A stretch of DNA of 64,000 nt, taken from the NCBI RefSeq assembly GCF_004001045.1, contig NZ_BIMK01000007.1, forward strand, positions 186,001 to 250,000, written 5' to 3'. Position 1 is the first letter of the stretch, and the number at the start of each line of letters is the position of its first letter. A program made the position numbers and the translations under genes. This DNA is from Paenibacillus chibensis (GTDB taxonomy: Bacteria; Bacillota; Bacilli; Paenibacillales; Paenibacillaceae). The notes under the pieces were generated by a model, which saw only the letters and a program-made list of their open reading frames with translations, did no database searches and was not told the DNA's origin. Positions 27,077-35,284 of the stretch are shown here, one piece after another.

Positions 27077-28776
27077 ATGAATATAAAAACGATCACCATC
27101 ATCGGCTGCGCGGTATGCACGCTGCTAACGCCGGGCTGTGCGGATACGCAAAAATCACAAAACGCACCGCCCCACGCACAAGAAAAACAGCAAGAGCAAA
27201 ACGGACTTACGTCAACCATTATCCCGTCGGCGTATGATTTCGATGTTGACGCCGACCCGGAGACGGAGCAGCTATTCATCATAAGGAACGGAAACCGGAC
27301 AAGCGCATCGCTTCCGATGCCGAAAGAACCTGTAACCAACCTGGACAAAACCCCTGAATCGATCTCCTGGACGTACCCCCGTAAACAAATAAGCATCCAA
27401 ATCAAGAAACAAGACCGTTATGCCGAAGTCTCTCTGACCTCCACCGGAGCTAAGCGGTTTGAGTGGCCCAAGGTAGAGGGTGACAGCTATATGCTGCCGA
27501 TCGGCGAAGGCAAGTATATCCCTGGCGGGGACGGGGTGTGGAAAAGCTTTTTGAAAGATAACGACATGAGCTTTATCGAGTGCTTTTCCATGCGGTTTTT
27601 TGTCGTTAATCACAAAATGGGCTCCATCCTGTACATTGCCGATGACATGTTCAACGACACCGTTCATTTTCGCACCGAGCCCGCGATCCAAATGAGCTTT
27701 ACGCATGAATTTCCAGCGGTCAATCCGAACAAGACGTATCGCTTCCGCATTTATGTTACGGACAACGATCCTGCACGGATCGCAAGCATTTACCGTTCCT
27801 ATATCCGGGAGAAGGGAGAGTTCACGCCGCTGGCGGAGAAAGCGACCCAAAATCCGAATGTGAGCAAGCTGTTTGGCGAGCCGCATATTTACTTGTGGAG
27901 CAGCCAGGCCATAACCGAGGACAACATTCATTGGAACACTCTCGCCAAAAGAATCCGTGACCCGCTCTTCGGCTGGATAGGCGAACTGCTGTTAACTCCT
28001 GGTTTATCGACTGCGACGCAACCGGGGAGGTCTACGACGACTATTCCCCGTCGCATCCGACGACGCAGCAGCAGGATCTGAAGGCGCGTCTTGAGCGCAT
28101 GCAGTACATCCGGGACGATAAGCATATGGTCATCGGCTCCGAAGGCGGCAACGACTTGGTAAGCCAGACCGTCGCTTTCGCCCATGGCATCGAGACGCCG
28201 GTCATCGCATGGTCGGACCCGGATATGCGCACGAACAAATCCAGCCCCTATTATGTCGGCGGCTATTGGTCCGCGGGTGGCGGTACCCCGGAACGGTATG
28301 CCAAGCCCGTTCCGCTTAAACCCGCTTACGGGCATATTTATACAGACCCCTTCTACTCACTGCCGCTGTATAAGCTGGTCTATAACGATTCGTTGATCAC
28401 CACGCATCACTGGGAATGGGGAAGCCTGAAAATCAAAGACGAGATCGGCAGCCGGATGCTTTCGGACCTTCTTTACAACGTACCCCCTCTCTATCATATC
28501 GATCAGGACAGCTGGAAGAAGGACAAGCAATTGATAACGGACTATCTGAAGGTGTGGAGCCCTTTCCATGAGCAGGCCGTTACCCAGCCGATCACATCCT
28601 TTCATATCTATTCCTCCGACCGGCTTGTGCAATCCGCCTCCTACGGCGATCGGCTGCGGATCACGGTTAACTTTTCGGATCAAGACTATACCATCCAGCA
28701 GCTGACGGTCCCGGCCAAATCAGCTGTGATCGAGAACGGCGGCAAGTTGACCACCTTCCATGCACCAGACCTGTAA
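27077..28776 (+). pseudogene. Glycoside-hydrolase-like lipoprotein gene with internal deletion and frame change
   Basis: The 5' part (27077-about 27990) starts MNIKTITIIGCAVCTLLTPGC, a lipoprotein signal with lipobox LTPGC. It reads through a beta-rich domain to EPHIYLWSSQAITEDNIHWNTLAKRI. The 3' part, in another frame from about 28005, reads NSWFIDCDATGEVYDDYSP, HMVIGSEGG, then PVIAWSDPDMR and TTHHWEWGSLKI up to the stop at 28776. Both pieces belong to one family of large Paenibacillus glycosidases (DUF5696 / TIM-barrel type). In intact members I recall, 150-200 residues separate these motifs; here a few codons do. So a deletion near 27960-28005 removed part of the catalytic barrel and shifted frame. 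Substrate is unknown. AAGGAGGG lies before the ATG. Confidence 0.75.
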
Positions 28777-28828
28777 ATGTGTGTCTCTGATTCCTCTGCA
28801 GGGATGCGCGAATCATGACGTTCATAGC

Positions 28829-28870
28829 AACAGCCCCCATTCCGGCTACGCAGAATGAGGGCTGTTTTCT
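28829..28870 (+). terminator. Terminator after the glycosidase pseudogene
   Basis: The 8-bp arms AACAGCCC/GGGCTGTT (28829-28836, 28859-28866), extended by an inner CATT/AATG pairing, are followed by TTCTTTG on the plus strand. The hairpin overlaps the last codons of the convergent histidine kinase gene. Confidence 0.7.
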
Positions 28871-30237
28871 TTGAAAAAAATATACATATAGAGGGTATGG
28901 TCTGTGGTCACCGCATGGCAGCGGAACCCATGCCGTTCCAGTATCGTCCGGACGATGGCCAGCCCGAGTCCCGTTCCCGATGCGGCCTTATGCCGTGAGC
29001 TCTCCTCCACGTAAAAAGGTTCCCAAAGCCGTGAAGCATCCATGATCTCTCCCGAAAAACGGTTGCTCATCACAAGCTGGATCTCTCCGTCCCTTCTCTC
29101 GAAGGATACGTTGATCCGCCCGTCCGCCGCATATTTAACCGCATTACCGAGCAGGTTGTGGAATACCATCCGGAGTTTGGCAGGGTCCGCTTCGATCACC
29201 GGATTGCCCGGCAGTTCATCGCGGATAGCCAGCTCCAAACGTCTTGATTCTAGCTCGATGCTGAATGTATGGGCACATTCCCGGAATAATTCTTTAATCG
29301 CAACGGGCGCAAGTTCAAGCTCGTCCCTCTCGATTTTTGCGAAATCCAGAAACTCGTCAATAAGCTTTGCCATGCTCGCATTCTGACGCAAAATGGTGGC
29401 GGCGTAACTTCCGTCATCCAGGCCGTCCTGTATCCCTTCCGCATAGGCCTGAATAAGCGAAACCGGTGTTTTCAGCTCATGCGTCATATCCGCCATGAAC
29501 CGCCTCAGGTTCAGGTTTCTTCTCGACAAATCGGCATGCGCCGCGCTCAGCTTGTCGCTCATCGCATTGATGCTTTCCGCCAGCTCCCCGATTTCGTCCC
29601 GCGTCCCGACCCGCGCTTTTCGGAAGCGCAGCTCCGAGATGTCCTTCGCCACCCGGCCCAGTTCCTTAAGCGGTTGAGTCATGCGAAAAGACAAAAGCCA
29701 AACGACTAGCACGATAATCAGTACCGAGCAAAGGGCCAGGATCAAAATAAACCCGTTGATCATCCGGATTGAATCGCTGATGTATGCCATCGAAAGCCCG
29801 ATAAGGACGATGGAGCGGTCCTTTGGGTTAAAACTTGCGTAGAAGCTGGATTTCAACTTGCCTTGATCGTATATTTTGTTGACCCGGCTACCTGCTTTCA
29901 CCTTCACCAGCGAATCTTCCGTGATCCAGAACTTGTTCAGCGTGACCTTTTTTTTCGCAAGCTGCTGCAAAAACGATTCATTCAGGTCATTTTCGCTTTT
30001 CTGGGCACCATCATAGACGATTGTCACATGGTAGCGCTGCTCAAGCTGCGGAATCCATTCGAGCCAGGTTGCCTCCGGAAGTTCAGAGACTGCGTTCAAA
30101 GCTTCGCCAAGCTGTTCTTTCGTCTTGTATATATAGTATTTCGGCATAAACAGATTTGCCAGCAGCACGAACAGGACGAAAATGAGCAGGACCGCAACCG
30201 AGATGCTTACAAACAACTTGCGCCCCAGCTTATTCAT
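28846..30237 (-). CDS. HAMP-domain sensor histidine kinase
   Basis: The 463-residue protein is a classical membrane sensor kinase. It has membrane segment 1 (about 8-30), an extracytoplasmic domain (about 31-158) and membrane segment 2 (about 160-183). A HAMP linker (about 185-235) and the H box MADMTHELKTPVSLIQAYAEG follow, with phospho-acceptor His253. The ATPase domain has N box HNLLGNAVKYA (about 360-370) and G box GTGLGLAIV (421-429). It would phosphorylate the response regulator encoded just upstream, whose original stop overlaps this start codon by 8 bases. That regulator now carries an earlier stop codon. The signal is unknown; the extracytoplasmic domain has no family I recognise. 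A neighbouring regulator/kinase pair in an accessory island suggests cell-envelope or antibiotic sensing, but this is speculative. Confidence 0.92.
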   Translation of the reverse strand: MNKLGRKLFVSISVAVLLIFVLFVLLANLFMPKYYIYKTKEQLGEALNAVSELPEATWLEWIPQLEQRYHVTIVYDGAQKSENDLNESFLQQLAKKKVTLNKFWITEDSLVKVKAGSRVNKIYDQGKLKSSFYASFNPKDRSIVLIGLSMAYISDSIRMINGFILILALCSVLIIVLVVWLLSFRMTQPLKELGRVAKDISELRFRKARVGTRDEIGELAESINAMSDKLSAAHADLSRRNLNLRRFMADMTHELKTPVSLIQAYAEGIQDGLDDGSYAATILRQNASMAKLIDEFLDFAKIERDELELAPVAIKELFRECAHTFSIELESRRLELAIRDELPGNPVIEADPAKLRMVFHNLLGNAVKYAADGRINVSFERRDGEIQLVMSNRFSGEIMDASRLWEPFYVEESSRHKAASGTGLGLAIVRTILERHGFRCHAVTTDHTLYMYIFFKENSPHSA

Positions 30238-30877
30238 CGTCCGCCTCCACGCTGTACCCGATTCCCCGATGCGTTCTGATCAGCTCTTCGCCGACCTTTT
30301 ACCGAAGACGACGGACATGGGTATCCACCGTTCGTTCATCACCGAAGTAATCGAGACCCCACACCAAATCCAGCAGCTGATGCCGCGACAGGATGTGGCC
30401 CTTGTGGCGGACAAAACAGCACATCAGCTCAAATTCGGTTTTGGTAACCTGCAAATCGGCGCCATCCTTATATATTTTGCTGCCCGCGAGATCGATTCGA
30501 AGCGATTGGTAGCGCAGCCCCTTTTCATCGCCGAGCAGCTTTTTGGCACGGAGCACGAGAATTTTCGGATGAAACGGCTTGCGCACATATTCATCCGCCC
30601 CCATGCTGAGCGCCTTCAACTCGTCTTCCTCTTCACTTTTTGCCGTCAGCATCATCACTTTTTTGTCCGAACGCGATTTGATTTCCCGGCAGACATCCAT
30701 TCCGCTCTGCTTCGGCATCATCCAATCCAGGATGGCAAGGTCGATTTTCTCGCGGTAAAAAACAGCCAAAGCTTCCTCGCCGTCCCCCGCCGTGAATACC
30801 TCGTACCCTTCCTTACGGAAATAGGCCGCTAAAATACGCTGCATATCTTGCTCATCGTCCGCAATCAAAATTCGCAT
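30230..30877 (-). pseudogene. OmpR-family response regulator with an in-frame stop codon
   Basis: The receiver domain is complete: acidic pair DD (7-8), phospho-acceptor Asp51 in LAILDWMMP, Thr78 and Lys100 in YVRKPF. The winged-helix output domain follows (LQVTKTEFELMCCFVRHKG, then GDERTVDTHVRRLR). Translation stops at a TAA at 30299-30301 after 192 residues. Beyond it the same frame continues KVGEELIRTHRGIGYSVEAD to a second TAA at 30230, overlapping the kinase start. That continuation is exactly the expected end of recognition helix and wing. So one nonsense codon, at the place of a basic or polar residue, removes the wing hairpin. A frame error in sequencing cannot explain it. The truncated protein may still be phosphorylated but probably binds DNA poorly. 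Confidence 0.8.
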
Positions 30878-30905
30878 CGCAATCTCCTCTTCGTGGACCG
30901 CCTTC

Positions 30906-30922
30906 TGTCACATTCGTGTAAC
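30906..30922. promoter_or_regulatory. Direct repeat, possible OmpR-type operator
   Basis: TGTCAC (30906-30911) and TGTAAC (30917-30922) start 11 bases apart, the one-turn spacing typical of OmpR/PhoB-family sites. They lie in the short divergent gap between the response regulator and the phosphoesterase gene, just before a TATAGT box. Confidence 0.35.
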
Positions 30923-30963
30923 GCAGCCCCGGTATAGTGGGTTTATCGAAAGGGAGGATTCCT

Positions 30964-31836
30964 ATGAAAACCAAACACAAAAAGCCCGCATGCTTCAAAT
31001 GGTTCCTTGGAATCGCCGTGATGTCGCTTTTGGCCGCTGCTTCCGTCTACTATTATGCAAGATATGCGGAACCAAATCTACTCCAGTTGGAGAACATAGA
31101 AATACGCACTCCATCGGTTACGACCGATCTGGACGGAATTCGCATCATTCAAATTAGTGATCTCCACCTGGGGAAGTTCTATACGAAAAGCAAGCTGCTA
31201 AGCCTGGTGCAGCGCATCAACGGGCTTAAACCGGACTTGGTCGTGTTTACGGGCGATCTGATCGACAATTATGCAGCGTATCCGAGCCCCGGCAGCATCG
31301 CTCCGATTCTATCGCAAATCAAAGCTCCGCTCGGCAAATTTGCCGTATATGGAAATCACGATCAAGGCGGCGGCGCCAAGCATCCATACACCCGGATTAT
31401 GGCTGACAGCGGCTTCACACTGCTCGTAAACAGGCATCAGACACTGTCCTTCGGCCACAGCCTTCTTGTCGTTGCAGGGCTCGACGATTTTCTGCTCGGC
31501 TCGCCCAATATGAAAAAAACCTTCCGAGGCATCGATCAGAGCGCGTTCGTACTATTGCTTGTGCATGAGCCTGACGTCGCCGACCGTTTGAGTGGTTATC
31601 CGGTCGATCTGCAGCTATCCGGTCATAGTCATGGCGGCCAGGTGCAGCTGCCGGGGTTTGGTCCGGTTTATACGCCTCCGCTGGCCCGCAAATATACGGA
31701 AGGACTGTATACGTTCCATGCAGGCAGCCATAGGCCTGAATATTTGTACGTGAACCGGGGCGTTGGCACAACCCGACTGCCGTTCCGTTTGGACAGCGTT
31801 CCCGAATTGACCTTGCTTACCCTGAAGCAGTCTTGA
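30964..31836 (+). CDS. Membrane-anchored metallophosphoesterase (YkuE/YaeI-like)
   Basis: The 290-residue protein has an N-terminal basic stretch and one membrane segment (WFLGIAVMSLLAAASVYYYA, about 14-33). A calcineurin-like domain follows with all five metal-binding blocks: ISDLHLGKF (about 65), FTGDLIDNY (about 97), YGNHDQ (about 130), LVHEPD (about 200) and LSGHSHGGQ (about 220). Such proteins hydrolyse phosphoesters using two metals; YkuE and YaeI members act at the cell surface on envelope or lipid phosphates. The ATG at 30964 has AGGGAGGA 6 bases upstream. It is divergent from the two-component genes and shares their gap of 86 bases, so joint control is possible. Confidence 0.85.
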   Translation: MKTKHKKPACFKWFLGIAVMSLLAAASVYYYARYAEPNLLQLENIEIRTPSVTTDLDGIRIIQISDLHLGKFYTKSKLLSLVQRINGLKPDLVVFTGDLIDNYAAYPSPGSIAPILSQIKAPLGKFAVYGNHDQGGGAKHPYTRIMADSGFTLLVNRHQTLSFGHSLLVVAGLDDFLLGSPNMKKTFRGIDQSAFVLLLVHEPDVADRLSGYPVDLQLSGHSHGGQVQLPGFGPVYTPPLARKYTEGLYTFHAGSHRPEYLYVNRGVGTTRLPFRLDSVPELTLLTLKQS

Positions 31837-31863
31837 ACTTATAGAATGTAGCCCCAGTACGAT

Positions 31864-31922
31864 AAAAGGCCGAACAAATGACGGACGGATGCACACTCCG
31901 CAGGTCGGTTGTCCAGCCTTTT
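31864..31922. terminator. Weak terminator-like inverted repeat between convergent genes
   Basis: AAAAGGC (31864-31870) and GCCTTTT (31916-31922) with partial inner pairing lie between the convergent phosphoesterase and holA genes. The loop is long and the stem imperfect, so function is uncertain. Confidence 0.35.
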
Positions 31923-31934
31923 GTTCTCTGCTGC

Positions 31935-32954
31935 TTAAGCTGCCAATCTGAGCAAAAACAGTTCCAATCCCAGCACCTTGTCGATGGCTCCGGTCTTCAT
32001 TTGATAATCCAACGTACCAAGCCTGCTCAAAATCTGCTTCAGCTGGGCCGCTTGAAATTTCCGTCCCTGCTCGCCCGCAATTTTCACCGCGTAGGGATGC
32101 AGCCCGAGCTGGGAGGCGATCTGCTGCTGGGAATAGCTTTGACCGCCCAGATCCTTCACTTGCATAATGATGCGGAACTGCCGGGCAATGAGCGCGGCGA
32201 TTTTGATCGGCTCTTCCTTCTGCTTGAGCAGCTCGTAGAAAATGCCTAATGCGCGGTCCACTCTTAAGTTTGCGATGTCTTCCACCAAAGCAAACACATT
32301 TTGCTCCGTACTCCGCGCAATTAGCTCCTCAACGACATCTACGCCAATCACGCCGCCTCGGCCTGCATACAAGCACAGCTTGTCAATTTCAGCAGACAAC
32401 GTCTGCAGCTGGGTACCGGCATTGCGGACGATCGTTTCCGCGGCCCCTTCCTGAAGCGTGCACTCGCGTTCCTTTGCCTTTTTGCTTACCCATTTCAGCA
32501 AATCCTCACTGCCCAAGGGCATAAAGGAAAGCAGCGTGCCCTTGGTCTTGATTTCTTTCACGATTTTTTTCCGCTCGTCCAGCTTCTCGTGATTCACGAT
32601 AAATACGAGAACACTGTAATCCGCCGGATTTTTCATATATTCAAGGAGCGCCTCCACCCGATGCTCAAGCTTGGACTGATCCTTGCCTGCCGTGAATACG
32701 GAAGCATCCTGCACCATGATCAGCTTGCGCGGTACCATAAACGGCACCATCTCCGCTTCTTCCACGACTGCCTGCAAAGGCGTATCCGAGAGATCGTAAT
32801 GGACTAACGCAAAGTCCCGCTCTTCCTGGGTAAGCGTCTGTTCCACAAGAAAGGACGCAAACTCGTTCATCTGGTATTTTTCGGTCCCATACAGCAGATA
32901 GACCGGTGAGATTTCCCCCTGCTTAATCGCCCTAGTAGCTGCTTTGACGTCCAC
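31935..32954 (-). CDS. holA: DNA polymerase III delta subunit HolA
   Basis: Delta is the wrench subunit of the clamp loader and opens the beta clamp. The 339-residue protein shows the family features: YLLYGTEKYQMNEFASFLVEQ near the N-terminus, LIMVQDASVF (about 78), SVLVFIVNHEKLDERKK (about 115) and a helical C-terminal collar domain (IAALIARQFRIIMQVKDL, LGLHPYAVK). The start is a GTG at 32954 with AAAGGGGG 7 bases before. In B. subtilis yqeN (holA) lies between comEC and rpsT; here an ECF pair has been inserted between comEC and holA. Confidence 0.92.
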   Translation of the reverse strand: MDVKAATRAIKQGEISPVYLLYGTEKYQMNEFASFLVEQTLTQEERDFALVHYDLSDTPLQAVVEEAEMVPFMVPRKLIMVQDASVFTAGKDQSKLEHRVEALLEYMKNPADYSVLVFIVNHEKLDERKKIVKEIKTKGTLLSFMPLGSEDLLKWVSKKAKERECTLQEGAAETIVRNAGTQLQTLSAEIDKLCLYAGRGGVIGVDVVEELIARSTEQNVFALVEDIANLRVDRALGIFYELLKQKEEPIKIAALIARQFRIIMQVKDLGGQSYSQQQIASQLGLHPYAVKIAGEQGRKFQAAQLKQILSRLGTLDYQMKTGAIDKVLGLELFLLRLAA

Positions 32955-33040
32955 CTTCAGGCCCCCTTTCCTCTATGTAAGCCGAATCCTGTTATCAGCC
33001 TGCTTTACTATATTATCAAAAATCGGCATCGGGTAAAACA

Positions 33041-33075
33041 GCAAAGGGACCCTCCCGGCGGGATGGTCCCTTTGC
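33041..33075 (-). terminator. Hairpin after the anti-sigma gene
   Basis: The perfect 11-bp arms GCAAAGGGACC (33041-33051) and GGTCCCTTTGC (33065-33075) are followed on the minus strand by TGTTTTA. It is about 170 bases after the anti-sigma stop and before holA. The 170 bases in between contain no gene that I can see. Confidence 0.55.
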
Positions 33076-33243
33076 TCCCAGCTCATCTATGATAAACACC
33101 GGCTGAGCAAAGCTCTAGAAACTTTGCGGCCTGCGGTCATACGACGGGTCTGGTTGAATTCTAACCGTATATTCTATTCCATATCTCTGAAAAGTGTGCA
33201 TGCAGCAATGCTATTTTATTTATTGGGTTCACCTGGATATCAA

Positions 33244-34446
33244 TCAAGGATTGGAAGCATCGGAGCCGTTCACCTGATAGGTCTTGCTCGTTGTTGTTCC
33301 TTGATCATCCTCTGTCTGGTAGGTAAACACCGTGCTATCCGCAGACCATACGCCGGACACCCAGGTTCCGGACAAATTAATGGTCTTCACGGCCGTTTTC
33401 TGGCCGTCTTTATCCGAAACGCTGTAGATCACCAGCTTGCTATCATCTAGCGAAGCCGTATACTTCCCGTCCGGGGAAATAAACTGTGTCGGCATTGCCA
33501 GCAGCGAGGCCATTCCGTTTCCGGAAAGGCTCTTCTCATTTCCGCTGCTGCCGGCCTCGCCGGAGCTCTTCGGATTGGACGCGGTATCTTGCGAACCGCT
33601 TCCGTCCGCCGCAATCTTTTCCTGGGAACGGCCCGGATCCGCCGTTTTCGTTTGATCCGCCGCGGCCGGATTTGAGGATTCCACCGGAGCTCCTGAATCC
33701 ACGGAAGCACCCGTGGCAGTTTGATCCCCGGCTGAGGCATCAGCGCTGCGATTCGACTTGACGTCGTTCTTGCTTGCCGGCTCCGACTTAGGGGCGGCAG
33801 GCTGCTCCTTCGCTGCCTTGTCTGCCGCATCGCTTGGCGCCTTCAGCGCCTCTCCGTTATCTAGCGATGCAATGTCCGCATTGCTTTCCATTTGCGAGCT
33901 TCCGCCGGCCGAAACGGCCTCATCCTTCTTCGGCTCGACGTCCTGCTGCTCTCCGCCGCTGCCCTGAACGGTGTTGCTTGCGGAATTCGCCGTGTCGGCA
34001 GTCTTCGATTCGGTTGTAAAGGCCGGCTCTTCCGCTGTCGAAAGATGCTTCGGCGAATAGTTATATATAGCCACGCCTAGAATAATGACCGCTGCGACCG
34101 CTCCCATCGCCGTACGTCCGGCTACGGAATTGCGGAACTTGCTATTCCGAACGGGGCGAGCGGGCACAGGCACCATTTCGGCCGGAGCTTCCTCGCGTGA
34201 GGCGCTCTTTTCCTGACGTGCCTGATCTATAGCGTCAAGCTGGGGCATAATCGCATCGACAAGACTGAATTTTGGCGTCACTTTGGGTAGATCCTCAAGA
34301 TCTCGGGATAATGATTTCAGCATCCGAAAGGTTTCCGTACATTCAGGACATTGTTTTAAATGCTCATACAATTGAACGGTCTCTTCCTCGCTTAAATCAT
34401 AATCCAAGTAACGGTGCATCCATTCCACCACCTCTGGACATTTCAT
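33244..34446 (-). CDS. Zinc-finger anti-sigma factor with a long extracytoplasmic tail
   Basis: The 400-residue protein starts with a zf-HC2 domain, MKCPEVVEWMHRYLDYDLS then YEHLKQCPEC (HXXXCXXC near 29-36). This is the zinc-containing anti-sigma fold that clamps ECF sigma factors. One membrane segment follows at about 113-130. Residues about 135-310 are a low-complexity S/A/D/K/P-rich spacer, and the last 80 residues (YTASLDDSKLVIYSVSDKDG, GVWSADSTVFTYQTEDD) look like one or two beta-propeller-type repeats. The long wall-spanning spacer and terminal beta repeats are unusual for RsiW-type proteins and suggest a surface sensor. Its ATG overlaps the sigma stop by 4 bases (ATGA). Confidence 0.82.
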   Translation of the reverse strand: MKCPEVVEWMHRYLDYDLSEEETVQLYEHLKQCPECTETFRMLKSLSRDLEDLPKVTPKFSLVDAIMPQLDAIDQARQEKSASREEAPAEMVPVPARPVRNSKFRNSVAGRTAMGAVAAVIILGVAIYNYSPKHLSTAEEPAFTTESKTADTANSASNTVQGSGGEQQDVEPKKDEAVSAGGSSQMESNADIASLDNGEALKAPSDAADKAAKEQPAAPKSEPASKNDVKSNRSADASAGDQTATGASVDSGAPVESSNPAAADQTKTADPGRSQEKIAADGSGSQDTASNPKSSGEAGSSGNEKSLSGNGMASLLAMPTQFISPDGKYTASLDDSKLVIYSVSDKDGQKTAVKTINLSGTWVSGVWSADSTVFTYQTEDDQGTTTSKTYQVNGSDASNP

Positions 34447-34991
34447 CCTGATACACCACCTTTCTGATGCTCTTGGAGCATATTCTGCAGCTGCTGCCTG
34501 GCTCTGAACAAGTAGGATTTAACCGTATTGAGAGGCAGGTTCAGGCAATCAGCAATTTCATTGTAAGAAAAATCCTGGAGATACCGCAGGACGATAACGC
34601 TCCTGTGGTGATCCGGCAGCTGATCAATGGCCTCCTGAATATCCTGGGCCAAATAAGAAGACATGACGGCCTGCTCCACATTCTGTTTGTCCTGAAAAAC
34701 GAGCTCATGCTCATCGATCGAAACGGTTGGCTTCGTGCGCCGGAATTTATCGATGCAAATATTGGTCACGATCCGTTGAACCCATGTTTTAAACTGCGCT
34801 TTTTCCTCGTAGGAGCCTATCTTGGTGTAAATGCGGATGAGCGCTTCCTGAGAAGCATCCATCGCATCCTGTTCATCATTCAAAATGTAATAGGCTGTGC
34901 GGTACACCTGATGCTCAATTTCTCTTAATAGGGTGATTAGAGCGTCGCGATCGCCCGATTGAGCGGCTCTGATGAGTCCCTGCTCTACCAC
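34443..34991 (-). CDS. ECF RNA polymerase sigma factor (SigW-like)
   Basis: The 182-residue protein has region 2 (ALITLLREIEHQVYRTAYYILNDEQDAMDASQEALIRIYTKI, then FKTWVQRIVTNICIDKFRR) and region 4 (LPDHHRSVIVLRYLQDFSYNEIADCLNLPLNTVKSYLFRARQQL). I chose the GTG at 34991, preceded by GGAGAGGGGG, because the predicted promoter at 35020-35047 places earlier codons before the transcript start. Translation is coupled to the anti-sigma gene by a 4-base overlap. By family it should direct an envelope-stress regulon. Confidence 0.9.
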   Translation of the reverse strand: MVEQGLIRAAQSGDRDALITLLREIEHQVYRTAYYILNDEQDAMDASQEALIRIYTKIGSYEEKAQFKTWVQRIVTNICIDKFRRTKPTVSIDEHELVFQDKQNVEQAVMSSYLAQDIQEAIDQLPDHHRSVIVLRYLQDFSYNEIADCLNLPLNTVKSYLFRARQQLQNMLQEHQKGGVSG

Positions 34992-35019
34992 AAAGGATCC
35001 CCCTCTCCCTGCAATCTTA

Positions 35020-35047
35020 CAGACGTGTAAGAGCGTCAAATGGTTGC
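35020..35047 (-). promoter_or_regulatory. Candidate autoregulated ECF promoter of the sigma/anti-sigma operon
   Basis: On the minus strand GCAACC (35042-35047) is followed after 16 bases by CGTCTG (35020-35025). This fits the ECF pattern of an AAC-centred -35 and a CGTC -10. A perfect 6-bp inverted repeat CTTACA/TGTAAG (35016-35031) overlaps the -10. The gene-free stretch 35048-35284 beyond it shows nothing else I can assign. Confidence 0.55.
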
Positions 35048-35284
35048 AATTTGTAACCAACATTTTTTATCCGTTATAAGACCCGTAAAATCTTATGTAC
35101 GTCGTGGCATTTTTCATCTTGGCGGCAATGGTAAACCCCAATTAAGAATACCAAATTCTAGTGGGCCCGTCATCACAAATGTATACGGCGCCAACTCTTC
35201 CATTCTACGTGTTTTTTTCAGCCAATACTTTAAGATTTTGTTAACAAATGATCCCGTTTTGAAATATATACCATTCCTTCGAAT

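Noticed and set aside
33447..33967. Arginine- or serine-rich open frames opposite the anti-sigma gene
   Set aside because: They arise from the low-complexity GC-rich spacer of the anti-sigma gene and have no start signals.
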